A DNA stretch of 64,000 nucleotides from UBA5336 sp039818165 (GCA_039818165.1 JBCBUL010000015.1:1-64000), one strand, 5' to 3'. Shown: positions 33,098 to 42,981, counted from the stretch's first letter. Notes: generated by a model from the sequence alone, not told the origin. A program made the numbers and translations.

Positions 33098-33745
33098 ATG
33101 AAGTCCCTGTCCAATCTACAGATCGGTTTGATCATTGCGGTTTTTGCTGCGCTTGCGTCCTTCGCGGTTACCAGCGCGGGCGCGGAGGATCAGACCATTG
33201 AAGTTCAGACGGCCGAAAACACCGAAACGGCAATCTTCGCTGGAGGCTGTTTCTGGTGTGTGGAAAGCGACTTCGACAAACTGGAAGGCGTTCTGGAAAC
33301 CGTATCCGGCTATACCGGCGGGGACAGCCTCAATCCTACCTATGAGAGCCACAAGTATGACGGCCACATAGAAGCCGTACGCATCAGCTACGACGCGGAC
33401 CAGATTTCTTATGAAGAAATGGTGGACTACTTTTTCCGCCACATCGATCCAACTGACGCCGGCGGGCAGTTCTGCGATCGTGGGACGTCTTACACCACGG
33501 CGATCTTTGCCCTGAATGTCGAGCAGGCTGACATCGCACGAGAGTCGATTGGCGCCATTGAAGCCTCGGGCGTGCTGCCCGGCCCTGTGGTCACCCCCGT
33601 GCGTGATGCATCGGCCTTCTATCCCGCCGAAAACTACCACCAGAACTACCACGTCAAGGCGCCGCTGAAGTACAACTTCTACCGTCAGGCCTGTGGCAGA
33701 GATGCCCGTGTGCGCGAAGTGTGGGGCGCTGAAGTTTCCGGTTAG
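33098..33745 (+). CDS. msrA: Exported peptide methionine sulfoxide reductase A
   Basis: 215 residues. An N-terminal signal peptide (1-29, ending SAGA before ED) precedes the MsrA domain, so the enzyme should act in the periplasm. Catalytic C51 is in GGCFWCVE, with a second Cys at 54 and a resolving candidate in RQACGRD near 198. The substrate-binding block YTGGDSLNPTYESHKYDGHIEAVRI and the HQNYH end are intact. It reduces methionine-S-sulfoxide in proteins. The GCFWC form, rather than GCFWG, is common in this class. Confidence 0.93.
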   Translation: MKSLSNLQIGLIIAVFAALASFAVTSAGAEDQTIEVQTAENTETAIFAGGCFWCVESDFDKLEGVLETVSGYTGGDSLNPTYESHKYDGHIEAVRISYDADQISYEEMVDYFFRHIDPTDAGGQFCDRGTSYTTAIFALNVEQADIARESIGAIEASGVLPGPVVTPVRDASAFYPAENYHQNYHVKAPLKYNFYRQACGRDARVREVWGAEVSG

Positions 33746-33794
33746 GACAAATCCGGCCCCTATCGCTTCTCCGCGATTGCGTTACAAAGCGTGA

Positions 33795-34745
33795 ATGGCC
33801 GTCTACGCTGATTTTACATCCATTCCGCCCGAGGCTCGGGGCTTTTCGGTTGCACTCGGAAACTTTGACGGGCTTCATGCTGGCCATCTGGCTGTGATGG
33901 AAACGGCACGTCTGGCGGGGGCCCCGCTCGGTGTGGCGACCTTTGAGCCACCACCGCGGGCATTTTTCCGGCCAACCGACCCGACCTTCAGGATTTTCCG
34001 CCCCGAGCGCCGTAATGCGAAAATTCTGGCGGCTGGCGCTGATGCGGTCTTCGAATTGCCCTTCAATGCGGACATGGCGGGCATGACGGATGAGGAATTC
34101 GCACGCGACGTTCTGGTGAAGGGTCTTGGTGCGGCCCATGTCACCGTTGGGTTTGATTTCCGCTTTGGCCGCGGGCGGATGGGAGACGCGCAGAGACTCG
34201 CTTCGCTTGGCCGCGCCCATGGCTTTGGCGTTTCTGTCGTCGAACAAGTGCCGAATGATGCCGGGGAGAAAGCATCATCCACGGCGATCCGGCAGGCCCT
34301 TCGGGCTGGCGAGCCCGAGACTGCCGCCGCGATGCTCGGTCATGCCTGGGTCGCCGATGGCGCCGTGGAACATGGCGAGAAACAGGGCCGACACCTGGGC
34401 TTTCCGACGGCCAATCTCCACCTGCCAGACCTGATCCATCCCCGCCATGGCGTCTATGCCGTGCGCGCGCGCATTGGCCGGGACGGGGCGTGGATCAACG
34501 GCGTGGCCAATTTCGGGCGCACGCCCACGACCGGTTTGCGCGATCCGCTATTGGAGACGTTCCTGTTCGACTGGGATGGCGACCTGTATGGAAAATGGCT
34601 GGAAGTGGCGCTTGTGGCCTTTCTTCGGCCCGAACTGAAATTCGACGCATTGGATGACATGATTGCGCAAATGCATGTCGATGTGGAGGATGCGAAGTCG
34701 AGGCTTGCTGCCAATCGCGCAACGGGAGACGCTTTGCGCGCGTGA
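33795..34745 (+). CDS. ribF: Bifunctional riboflavin kinase / FAD synthetase
   Basis: 316 residues. The N-terminal nucleotidyltransferase half has VALGNFDGLHAGHLAVM (HxGH-like), FGFDF/RFGRGR and SSTAIRQALRAGE. The flavokinase half begins HGEKQGRHLGFPTANLHLP, with the family signature GFPTANL, and ends with the conserved ETFLFDWDGDLYGKWLEVALVAFLRPE. Makes FMN then FAD. It is 149 nt upstream of ileS on the same strand, a common alphaproteobacterial order. Confidence 0.96.
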   Translation: MAVYADFTSIPPEARGFSVALGNFDGLHAGHLAVMETARLAGAPLGVATFEPPPRAFFRPTDPTFRIFRPERRNAKILAAGADAVFELPFNADMAGMTDEEFARDVLVKGLGAAHVTVGFDFRFGRGRMGDAQRLASLGRAHGFGVSVVEQVPNDAGEKASSTAIRQALRAGEPETAAAMLGHAWVADGAVEHGEKQGRHLGFPTANLHLPDLIHPRHGVYAVRARIGRDGAWINGVANFGRTPTTGLRDPLLETFLFDWDGDLYGKWLEVALVAFLRPELKFDALDDMIAQMHVDVEDAKSRLAANRATGDALRA

Positions 34746-34894
34746 CACTCCCGCCAAGCTTTGCTAATGCCGCGCCAATGGTAGCGCTGCGCATCATACG
34801 AATTCGCGGCCCGGTCGGGCGGTGACGCGCCATTCGCGTCCCCCGGCCGGGAGTTTTGCGCTATTCCATTCCCACGCCAATCAGGTCGCACCCC

Positions 34895-37800
34895 ATGACA
34901 TCCGAGACTGAACCGCGCGATTATCGCGATACGATCTTCCTTCCAAAAACCGAGTTTACCGACCGGGGGCAACTCTCCAGGCGCGAGCCCGAATTCATCG
35001 CCCGCTGGGACGAGATGAAGCTCTATGACCGCATGCGCGAAGCCCGCGCAGGCGCCGAGCCCTGGCTGCTCCATGACGGCCCGCCCTATGCCAATGGGCA
35101 CATCCACCTCGGCACGGCGATGAACAAGATCCTGAAGGACATCTGCGTGCGCAGCCACCGGATGATGGGCTTTGACGCCTCATACCTGCCGGGCTGGGAC
35201 TGCCACGGCCTGCCCATCGAGTGGAAGGTCGAGGAAGAGTTCCGCGGCAAGGGCCGCTCCAAGGATGATGTGGGCGGCGCGGAGTTCCGCGAACGCTGCC
35301 GGTCCTATGCGGCTGAATGGGTCGAGGTGCAGAGAAAAGAGTTCCGCGCCCTCGGCATCGAAGGCGAATGGGACGACCCATATCTCACCATGGCGTTTGA
35401 GAGCGAGGCCGCCATTGTCGGCGAATTCCTCGACGTGGCGATGTCCGGCCGCCTTGTACGCGGCGCCAAGCCCGTCATGTGGAGCCCGGTGGAACGCACA
35501 GCGCTCGCCGAGGCGGAGGTGGAGTACCACGACCGGAAAGTGCCGGTGATCTGGGTGAAGTTTCCTTTGGGCAGGCTTGCAGCGACGGAGTCAGGCGAAC
35601 AACCGGAATGGTCCATCGCACACGTCGTAATCTGGACAACCACGCCCTGGACGATCCCAGCCAACCAGGCAGTGTGCTTCAACCCCTCGATATCATATGG
35701 CGCCTATCAAGTTGAAACGGTGACTTCCGAGGAGGAGCTTGGTTTTGCTCCATATACGAACGTGGGCGAGACATTCATCCTCGCCGACAATCTGGCCGAG
35801 AGCGTGTTCGAAGCCGCGAAAGTGCTGACATTCAAACGCCTATGTGACGTGAACCCAGAGGACATTCTCTCGCTCTCACATCCTCTGGAAGAGTTCGGTT
35901 ATGAACCCGACCGTGAGTACAAGTTCTTTAGCCATGCCGTGCCCATGATTGCCGGTGACCACGTGACCGATGATACCGGTACAGGTTTCGTGCACACCGC
36001 CCCGGCGCATGGTGAAGACGACTACGCCGCTTGGCTGTCGCTGACGGCAGATCAAAACAAGATGAACCGGTCGTTTGGGCGGGACTGGAAGGCGTTTGCC
36101 GCCGTAAGGGATATCGTCGACCCTGACGGTCGTTACACAGACAACGTGCCAAGATTTGCAGGCCTCGATATCGTGCGCACGTCCGGCAAGAAACGCGGCC
36201 AGGCGGGCAAGGCCAATGATGAGGTGATCAAGGCCTTGGCCGAGAGCGGGAACCTGCTCGCACGCGGCCTGACCACCATTCGCGATGCCCATTCCTGGCG
36301 CTCCAAGGCGCCGGTGATCCGCCGCGCCACGCCCCAATGGTTCATCGCCATGGACCAGCCCGGCAGCGATGGATCGCCGCCGCTGCGTGAGCTTGTCATG
36401 GGCGCGCTCAAGGATGTGGACTTCTACCCCGCCACGGGCCGCAACCGGCTGGAGGCGATGGTGGCCGATCGCCCCGATTGGCTCGTTTCCCGCCAGCGCA
36501 ATTGGGGCGTGCCGCTTACCATTTTCGTCAATGCTGACGGCCAACCCCACACTGCCGCCCTGCCAGCCGAGCAGGCCGAAGCCGTCAATGTGCGCATCAA
36601 GGCTGCTATCGCTGCGCGCGGCGTGGAGGCCTGGTTCGACACGCCAGTGGAAGAGCTGTTGGGCGATGCGGGCAATGCCGCCGACTGGGAGAAAGTGACC
36701 GATGTGCTGGACGTCTGGTTCGACAGCGGCACGACTCACGCCTTTGCTCTACGTGCCCGGGGCATCATCGATGACACATCTGGCCGCGCCGATCTCTATC
36801 TCGAAGGCTCAGACCAGCATCGCGGCTGGTTCCAGTCTTCGCTGCTTGAATGCTGCGCCACGCGGGGCTTGGCGCCTTACAAGGACGTGCTGACTCACGG
36901 CTTCATCGTGGACAGCGAGGGCAAGAAAATGTCCAAGTCCATCGGCAACACGATCGAGCCACAGCAGGTCCAGAAGCAGTATGGTATCGAAATCCTGCGC
37001 ATCTGGGCTGCGAGCGCGGACTTTACTGAAGACCTGCGCATCTCCGATGAAATCCTGAAGCGCACCGCAGACACGTATCGTCGCCTGCGCAACACGTTGA
37101 AATACCTGCTCGGCGCAACGGCGGGGTTCACCGCCGATGAAGCACTGGATCCGACGGATATGCCCAGCCTGGAACGCTGGGTGCTGCACCGCTTGTCTGA
37201 ACTCGATACCCTCGTGCGCGAGGCCTATGACGTCTATGACTTCAAGAAAATCATGGCCGCGCTGGTGAATTTCTGCGCCGTGGACCTGTCAGCCGTGTAT
37301 TTCGATATCCGCAAGGACAGCCTCTATTGCGACCCGGTGGCCGCCACGGCGGATCATTGGGATGAGGCTACGGCGGCCTTTGGCAATCGCCGGCGCGCCG
37401 CGCGCACGGTGATGAACGCTGTGTTGGAGCGGCTCATTGTCTGGCTCGCCCCGATCATGCCCTTCACCACCGAAGATGCGTTCTGGAATTCTGGCTTCGA
37501 GGGCGACAGCGTGCATTTGAAGACCTTCCCCGGTACGCCCGCTGATTGGCGAGATCACGACGTCTCTAACGTAGTGACCGTCGTACTCTCATTGCGGTCA
37601 ACAGTCTTGGGAGCCCTTGAGGTCGAAAGACGCGCCAAACGCATTGGCTCCAGCTTGGAAGCGAAAGTGGCAATCTACTTTTCAGGTCCGGCCGCGCTTC
37701 TAGAGCTACGTAAGTTGGTCGAGCAAGATCCTGTTTACGCTGGCGATCAAGAAGCATGGTTTGCTGACTTTTGCATTGTCAGCGGCGTCACATTCGTGGA

Positions 37801-37993
37801 GGGTCAAGGTATCCCGGACCACGCATTTCGAAATGCAGAGAGTGGCGGCGAAGGCGTAACAGTGAGTACTGCAGAGGGTATCAAGTGTGCGCGGAGCTGG
37901 AAGTACTTTGATCCGGCTACGGCGGATCCTGCATTCCCTGATGTTACACCGCGTGATGCCCTTGCCGTGAAAGCGCATGATGCTTCGGCCTGA
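34895..37993 (+). CDS. ileS: Isoleucyl-tRNA synthetase
   Basis: 1032 residues from the ATG at 34895. Class I signatures are present: PYANGHIHLG (HIGH) and KMSKS at 678-682. The CP1 editing domain holds VIWTTTPWTIPANQAV and HTAPAHGEDDY, and WFISRQRNWG-type WLVSRQRNWG follows. The C-terminal zinc region keeps one Cys in KCARSW and lacks the other canonical cysteines, so zinc binding there is doubtful, as in other Alphaproteobacteria. The 3' end overlaps the GNAT gene by 17 nt. Confidence 0.97.
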   Translation: MTSETEPRDYRDTIFLPKTEFTDRGQLSRREPEFIARWDEMKLYDRMREARAGAEPWLLHDGPPYANGHIHLGTAMNKILKDICVRSHRMMGFDASYLPGWDCHGLPIEWKVEEEFRGKGRSKDDVGGAEFRERCRSYAAEWVEVQRKEFRALGIEGEWDDPYLTMAFESEAAIVGEFLDVAMSGRLVRGAKPVMWSPVERTALAEAEVEYHDRKVPVIWVKFPLGRLAATESGEQPEWSIAHVVIWTTTPWTIPANQAVCFNPSISYGAYQVETVTSEEELGFAPYTNVGETFILADNLAESVFEAAKVLTFKRLCDVNPEDILSLSHPLEEFGYEPDREYKFFSHAVPMIAGDHVTDDTGTGFVHTAPAHGEDDYAAWLSLTADQNKMNRSFGRDWKAFAAVRDIVDPDGRYTDNVPRFAGLDIVRTSGKKRGQAGKANDEVIKALAESGNLLARGLTTIRDAHSWRSKAPVIRRATPQWFIAMDQPGSDGSPPLRELVMGALKDVDFYPATGRNRLEAMVADRPDWLVSRQRNWGVPLTIFVNADGQPHTAALPAEQAEAVNVRIKAAIAARGVEAWFDTPVEELLGDAGNAADWEKVTDVLDVWFDSGTTHAFALRARGIIDDTSGRADLYLEGSDQHRGWFQSSLLECCATRGLAPYKDVLTHGFIVDSEGKKMSKSIGNTIEPQQVQKQYGIEILRIWAASADFTEDLRISDEILKRTADTYRRLRNTLKYLLGATAGFTADEALDPTDMPSLERWVLHRLSELDTLVREAYDVYDFKKIMAALVNFCAVDLSAVYFDIRKDSLYCDPVAATADHWDEATAAFGNRRRAARTVMNAVLERLIVWLAPIMPFTTEDAFWNSGFEGDSVHLKTFPGTPADWRDHDVSNVVTVVLSLRSTVLGALEVERRAKRIGSSLEAKVAIYFSGPAALLELRKLVEQDPVYAGDQEAWFADFCIVSGVTFVEGQGIPDHAFRNAESGGEGVTVSTAEGIKCARSWKYFDPATADPAFPDVTPRDALAVKAHDASA

Positions 37994-38492
37994 CGCGTCC
38001 GCGGGCACCCTCAAAATCGTGCCGGAGTCCCCGGCACGGGACGCCGATGAAATTGAAGCGCTTTTCGACGTCACCTTCGGGCCTGGGCACTTTGCCAAAA
38101 CCGCCGAGCGCCTGCGCGAATACAACCACTCCTTGCCCGAAATAACGCGGGTCGCGCGGTTGGATAGGCAGATCATCGGCGTGTGCCGGGTCTGGCCTAT
38201 CCGCGTGGGCGAGACGCCTGCACTCTTTTATGGCCCCGTCGCGGTTGCGCCAAAGCATCAAGGCCAGCGCCTTGGCCTTTCGATCACCGGCGAAGCGCTC
38301 GAGGCGGGCACCGGTTCGGGCTGGCCGCTTGCCGTTTTGATCGGCGCACCAGCGTATTTCGGTGAACTCGGCTTTGAGGTCGCCGCTCGCGGAGCTTTGG
38401 AGTTCCCCGGCCCACAGGATCCCGGCCGGGTTATGATCCGACCCCTGCGGGATAGTCTATCAGATTTGTCCGGGCCCGTGCGCGCCTTCTAG
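37977..38492 (+). CDS. GNAT family N-acetyltransferase
   Basis: 171 residues; start at the tandem ATG ATG (37977/37980) inside the 3' end of ileS. GNAT motifs: a helix ADEIEALFDVTFG, the beta4 strand FYGPVAVAPKHQGQRLGLSITGEAL with the acetyl-CoA loop QGQRLG, and PLAVLIGAPAYFGELGFEVA. Substrate unknown; sequences of this type acetylate small molecules or protein N-termini. Translationally coupled to ileS, and its end overlaps convergent queD by 4 nt. Confidence 0.85.
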   Translation: MMLRPDASAGTLKIVPESPARDADEIEALFDVTFGPGHFAKTAERLREYNHSLPEITRVARLDRQIIGVCRVWPIRVGETPALFYGPVAVAPKHQGQRLGLSITGEALEAGTGSGWPLAVLIGAPAYFGELGFEVAARGALEFPGPQDPGRVMIRPLRDSLSDLSGPVRAF

Positions 38493-38908
38493 AGCTCCAG
38501 AACGACGCGCTCATTCAGGCTCGGGCGAGAGACTTCCACCGCGGCAAGACCGGGCAGGGCGGGCTTCAGGGCGTTGGCGATCCAGAGGCAAAGTCGCTCT
38601 AGCGTTGGAACTTCAAGGCCTGGAATCTCGTTCAGCAATGTGTGGTCAAGCCGGCCGGCCACACCTTCCAAAGCCGCTGTCACATCGCCGAAATCCTGCA
38701 CCCATTCTTCACCGGGCTTCACCTGGCCCGCAATGGTGATCTCCACGCGGAAGGAGTGTCCGTGGACGTGCTTGTAGGGATGCCCTTCGGCCTTGTGGCC
38801 CATATAATGGGCGGCCTCGAACGTTGCGGCCTTGGACACGCGAAAGGTCTGCCCCGACGGTGCGGCGAGGGGGGTGTCAGTTTTTGGCGCTGCGAGGTCC
38901 GATGCCAT
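38489..38908 (-). CDS. queD: 6-carboxytetrahydropterin synthase homologue lacking the catalytic Cys
   Basis: 139 residues of the PTPS/QueD family. The zinc-binding histidines are all kept: H34 (FEAAH), H49 and H51 (HVHGH). Aligned without gaps to remembered E. coli QueD, the catalytic Cys (C27 there) falls on Y45. The later LDHTLLNEIPGLEVPTLE block with the proton-relay Asp-His is present, but the C-terminal KET-type pterin-anchor Glu is not obvious (SRPSLNE). It is 71 nt downstream of queC on the same strand, so a place in preQ0 synthesis is likely; the missing Cys suggests an altered mechanism or a subfamily that uses another residue. Confidence 0.85.
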   Translation of the reverse strand: MASDLAAPKTDTPLAAPSGQTFRVSKAATFEAAHYMGHKAEGHPYKHVHGHSFRVEITIAGQVKPGEEWVQDFGDVTAALEGVAGRLDHTLLNEIPGLEVPTLERLCLWIANALKPALPGLAAVEVSRPSLNERVVLEL

Positions 38909-38979
38909 TGCGTTTTCCGATTTCGATCAAGTCCGCTTCGATAGCGAATTGCGAGGGCGGATGTCTACTGCGACCCGCA

Positions 38980-39690
38980 TCATACCGCGCCCATCTTCCA
39001 TTTCTTGTATCCGTTTGAGCGCAGGTCGCAGGCAGGGCAATTCCCACAGCCATACCCCCACTCATGCTTGTGGTCCCGGTCTCCACGATAGCATGTGTGG
39101 CTGTCTTCAATGACGATCTGGGTGAATTCCTCGCCACCAAGCTTTTCGCCAAGTGCCCACGTGGCGGCCTTGTCCAGCTCCATCAGCGGCGTCTTCAGCT
39201 TGAGCGGATATTCCATGCCCAGAAAGATGGCGCGCATCTGGGCGTCGAGGGCTTCGCGGCGGCAGTCCGGATAGCCCGAATAGTCGGTCTCGCACATCCC
39301 GCCAATAATGTGCGGTATGGCGCGGCGATAGGCGAGGGCAGCGGCGAGGACAATGAACATTAGGTTCCGCCCGGGCACAAATGTGTTGGGCAGGCCCGCC
39401 GCTGTCATTTCGATCTTCGTCTCGTGGGTCATCGCGGTCTCGCCGACCTCACGCAGCCCGCCAGCGTCCAACATATGATCCGGGCCGAGGCGGTCTGCCC
39501 AGTTCGCGAAGCCATCCCGTATATGGCCGCGAATGTGTTGGCGGCTTTCCAGTTCCACCGCATGCCGCTGGCCATAATCGAATCCCACAGTCTCGACATG
39601 GTCGTATCGCGACAGCGCCCAGGCGAGGCAAACGGTCGAATCCTGCCCACCAGAGAACAGTACGAGGGCGCGGTTTTGCTCTGCGGACAT
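38980..39690 (-). CDS. queC: 7-cyano-7-deazaguanine (preQ0) synthase
   Basis: 236 residues. The ATP-binding PP-loop is SGGQDSTVCLAWAL near the N-terminus. VPGRNLMFIVLAAALAYR and GGMCETDYSGYPDCR are intact, and the zinc site is formed by Cys in HTCYRG and GYGCGNCPACDLR at the end. QueC turns 7-carboxy-7-deazaguanine and ammonia into preQ0 using ATP. With the downstream QueD homologue it forms part of the queuosine pathway; queE and folE are not in the window. Upstream I see no preQ1 riboswitch. Confidence 0.95.
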   Translation of the reverse strand: MSAEQNRALVLFSGGQDSTVCLAWALSRYDHVETVGFDYGQRHAVELESRQHIRGHIRDGFANWADRLGPDHMLDAGGLREVGETAMTHETKIEMTAAGLPNTFVPGRNLMFIVLAAALAYRRAIPHIIGGMCETDYSGYPDCRREALDAQMRAIFLGMEYPLKLKTPLMELDKAATWALGEKLGGEEFTQIVIEDSHTCYRGDRDHKHEWGYGCGNCPACDLRSNGYKKWKMGAV

Positions 39691-39746
39691 GAAATTATCC
39701 CTTCCACTCTTCCCCTAGGGCACCCTCAATAAGCGCGGGCGATTAC

Positions 39747-39826
39747 TGCGTCACTTTTACGACACGCCTGCTCATCGGAATAGATTCTACAGGGTGTCAG
39801 ACATTGACAAGACACGTTGCGTCACT
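39747..39826. promoter_or_regulatory. Repeats in the queC / TonB receptor divergent spacer
   Basis: TGCGTCACT occurs at 39747-39755 and again at 39818-39826, 71 nt apart. Around the second copy there are overlapping GTGTC/GACAC inverted repeats (about 39794-39831), and a -35-like TTGACA lies at 39804-39809. The 236-nt spacer separates two divergent genes, so these are candidate operator sites; the regulator is unknown. Confidence 0.35.
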
Positions 39827-39926
39827 GTGTCATGCCAAGTGAGGCACTTTCCAACAAAAGGAGAGGCCCGATGAGGAAACGCAATCGCCCGACCCGGAAA
39901 AACCGGGCGTGGCCGGGAGGTAGAAC

Positions 39927-42893
39927 ATGAAAACGACACTGGACTCGAAATCCGCCCTGTTTTTGGGCGCTTCTGCAATGGCCCTCGCCTTCACGGCGCC
40001 GGGCGCAATTGCGCAACAGGCCGAAGACACGGCTTCGCCGAGGACACTTGGCACGGTCGTGGTGACGACCCAGAAACAAGAGGAATCAATTCAGGACGTT
40101 CCGATCGCCGTGTCAGCTTTTGATGAGGGCGCGTTGGAGAAGCTCCAACTTGCTGGCGGTCCTGACCTGGTGAAGTCGATTCCAAATGTGAACTTCACCA
40201 AAGGAAATTTCGGCGGCTTCAACTTCCGTATTCGCGGCATCGGAGTCGATGCTGTTTCGACCGCCGCCGATGAGGGTGTCGGTGTCCACCTCAATGACGT
40301 GCCGCTCACCAGCAACAGCTTGTTTGAAGCCGAGTTCTATGACGTGGAACGGGTCGAGACGCTGCGTGGTCCGCAAGGAACACTCTACGGTCGGAATGCG
40401 ACGGGGGGCGTGGTCAACATCATTACGGCCAAGCCTGTGCTTGAAGAGTTTCAGGCCAATGCTCGCTTTACCTACGGAAATTTCAACACCGTCAAAGCCA
40501 AGGGCATGCTGAACCTTCCGCTTGGCGAGACGGCAGCACTTCGCCTGGCGGGCTCATACCTGACCCGTGACGGCTTCGTGGACAATCTGACCACGGGCAA
40601 CGATATTGATGATCGCGAGCTCTATTCGGTGCGCGCTTCTCTGGCGTTCGAACCGACGGACCGCTTCCGCGGTTTGCTCATGGTGGAGCATTTCAACGAG
40701 GATGACTCACGGCTTCGCTCCGGTAAGCAATTCTGCGCAACAGACCCGACGGATACGTCTTTCTCGGGAATTCCAATCTCGGCATTTGATCAGCTCATTA
40801 CATCGCAAGGCTGCGTGGACGCTGCCATTGAGAGCCCTGCATCGCTGGGCGGCATCAACCAGGCCTCGACCCTTGGCGGCGGTGTTTTCGGCGCGCTGGC
40901 TGGCGTAACCGGCAATATCAATGCAGACGGTAACTTGTTCAATCTCAATGAACCTGGCGCTATCAATCCGGACTTCCGCACGATTGAAAGCTCATTCGAC
41001 CCGACCTTCGAGACAGAGCAGACTTTCGTTATGTGGCGCGGTGAGTTTGACCTTACCGATGCGCTGACAGTGACCTATCTCGGGGCTTTGAATGAGCGCG
41101 AAAACACCTCCCAGGAGGACTACAACGAAACAGCGCCGGCATTTGAGTTCAATACGGCGCCGGGTCCATTCACAGCGTTGAACGGGGCAGCTGCTCCGTT
41201 AATCCAGGCCGCGTACCCAACCCTGTTCCCAGGTGGTGTCGTCAGCGACCCGCAGTTGGGACAGGCAAACTTCCTCGAACAGACCGATATCTCGGGCTCC
41301 GATACCGAGCAGTATTCCCACGAATTGCGGCTCCAGTCCGACTTTGATGGCCGTTTCAATTTCAATCTGGGCGCCATCAAGCTCGACTATGAAATCAACC
41401 AGGGTCCAGCTCTGCAGGAAAGCTACTATGTGTTCTTCAACACAGGCTCAGCCTTCGTGCAGGCCAACAATGCTGCGGCGGTCCTCGCAGGCGGTTCCCC
41501 CGTGTTTTCGATCGCTGATCCGGCAAATGCGGGTGCGACGGCCCTCGACAATCTCGGCAATGGCACAGACCGGAACTATTTCCGTACTATCACGCCCTAC
41601 ACTTTGGATAGCTTTGCCGTGTTTGGTGAAGGCTATTTTGACGTCACGGACGATTTGCAGTTTACGCTCGGGCTTCGTTACACTGATGACCAAAAGGAAG
41701 TGCGTAACACGCCGACCTTCCTGGCGGTACCCGACGCCGTAATCCCTGACCCGATTGCTAGCGTACCGAACCCTGGTGCATCCAACGACGATGGCGGCGA
41801 TGGAACTTTAAACGCACAATTCGAGGAGGTCACGGGCCGGATCGGGTTTGACTGGTCACCGAACCTCAGCTGGTCAGAAGACTCGCTGTTCTACGCCTTC
41901 TATTCGCGGGGCTATAAAGGAGGTGGCATCAACCCGCCCCAGCCGGCCAACAACACCTCCGGCGTACCCCAGACCTTCGACCCGGAGTTTGTAGACTCCT
42001 ACGAAATCGGGACGAAAAACACGCTTGCAAACGGCGCTATGCAGCTGAATGCGACAGCCTTCCTCTACAATTACGAGGGCTATCAGATCAGCGCGATCGT
42101 GAACCGGACGTCGGCAAACTTCAATGTGGACGCCGAAATCACTGGCGCAGAGATCGAGACAATCTGGAACCCGGCTTCGACCTTCATCATCAATGCCAAT
42201 CTCGGCCTCCTGGACGCCCAGGTTGTCGACACCTTCGCTGTGGACGTCCTCGACCGGACGAATGGCCGATCTGACCTCGTCGTTCTGAAGAACTTCGCCG
42301 ATGCGTCGAATTGTGTCGTGTCCGCTCAGGGGTACGCGACCTTGCTCGGGGCGATTCAGGGCGGCTTGGCAAACCCGGGGGATACCCTTGGTCTATGTTC
42401 CGGGGCACTCGTCGGCGCTGAGGGACTGTTTGGACTTGATGGCGTAACGGTCAGCTACACTGACACGAATGGTGCGACCCAAACAGCCACGGCCTTCCAG
42501 CCATTCGACGGCGACGCCCAGGACCTTGACGGGAACGCCCTGCCTGGCACGCCGGATGTCACGTTCAACCTTGGCGCCGAGTACACTTGGGAAAGCTATC
42601 GCAACAGCGATTGGGACCTCCGCGTCCGTGGCGACTTCTACTATCAGGGTGATAGCTTCTCGCGGATCTGGAACACCAATCGAGATGTCCTTGAGAGCTG
42701 GACCAATCTCAATGTCAGCGCCGGAATTTACAATAATTCCAACGGCCTGAGCGTTGAAGTGTTCGGCAAGAACATCACCGATGAAGAGGTCATCACCGGG
42801 GCCTACCTCACCGATGACAGTTCGGGCCTGTTCACAAACGTGTTCCTGAACGAGCCAGCGACTTATGGCATCACGGTGGCGAAGTCCTGGTAA
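39927..42893 (+). CDS. TonB-dependent outer-membrane receptor
   Basis: 988 residues. A signal peptide (1-29, AIA before QQ) is followed by a TonB-box-like stretch and the plug domain: VVVTTQKQEESIQDVPIAVSAF, FRIRGIGVDAVSTAADEGVGVHLNDVPL, and RVETLRGPQGTLYGRNATGGVVNIIT. The rest is the beta-barrel, with YSRGYKGGGINPP and the C-terminal strand ending in a terminal aromatic (AKSW). The plug motif is that of the large proteobacterial group near FecA/BtuB-like and carbohydrate receptors. No substrate gene adjoins it; queC is divergent. A terminator follows. Confidence 0.93.
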   Translation: MKTTLDSKSALFLGASAMALAFTAPGAIAQQAEDTASPRTLGTVVVTTQKQEESIQDVPIAVSAFDEGALEKLQLAGGPDLVKSIPNVNFTKGNFGGFNFRIRGIGVDAVSTAADEGVGVHLNDVPLTSNSLFEAEFYDVERVETLRGPQGTLYGRNATGGVVNIITAKPVLEEFQANARFTYGNFNTVKAKGMLNLPLGETAALRLAGSYLTRDGFVDNLTTGNDIDDRELYSVRASLAFEPTDRFRGLLMVEHFNEDDSRLRSGKQFCATDPTDTSFSGIPISAFDQLITSQGCVDAAIESPASLGGINQASTLGGGVFGALAGVTGNINADGNLFNLNEPGAINPDFRTIESSFDPTFETEQTFVMWRGEFDLTDALTVTYLGALNERENTSQEDYNETAPAFEFNTAPGPFTALNGAAAPLIQAAYPTLFPGGVVSDPQLGQANFLEQTDISGSDTEQYSHELRLQSDFDGRFNFNLGAIKLDYEINQGPALQESYYVFFNTGSAFVQANNAAAVLAGGSPVFSIADPANAGATALDNLGNGTDRNYFRTITPYTLDSFAVFGEGYFDVTDDLQFTLGLRYTDDQKEVRNTPTFLAVPDAVIPDPIASVPNPGASNDDGGDGTLNAQFEEVTGRIGFDWSPNLSWSEDSLFYAFYSRGYKGGGINPPQPANNTSGVPQTFDPEFVDSYEIGTKNTLANGAMQLNATAFLYNYEGYQISAIVNRTSANFNVDAEITGAEIETIWNPASTFIINANLGLLDAQVVDTFAVDVLDRTNGRSDLVVLKNFADASNCVVSAQGYATLLGAIQGGLANPGDTLGLCSGALVGAEGLFGLDGVTVSYTDTNGATQTATAFQPFDGDAQDLDGNALPGTPDVTFNLGAEYTWESYRNSDWDLRVRGDFYYQGDSFSRIWNTNRDVLESWTNLNVSAGIYNNSNGLSVEVFGKNITDEEVITGAYLTDDSSGLFTNVFLNEPATYGITVAKSW

Positions 42894-42915
42894 GGTTTGG
42901 CCAAGTCGAAATTGA

Positions 42916-42946
42916 AAAGGGCGGCCCGGTTGGGTCGCCCTTTTTT
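42916..42946 (+). terminator. Intrinsic terminator after TonB receptor gene
   Basis: A 12-bp-scale stem (42916-42927/42932-42943) with a short loop, GC-rich, followed by continuing T to 42946. Confidence 0.85.
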
Positions 42947-42981
42947 CTGTGTCTGTTGCGATGAACCCGGTGAGGCGCGGG

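Noticed and set aside
39691..39760. preQ1 riboswitch before queC
   Set aside because: No C-rich pseudoknot pattern or matching aptamer sequence seen.
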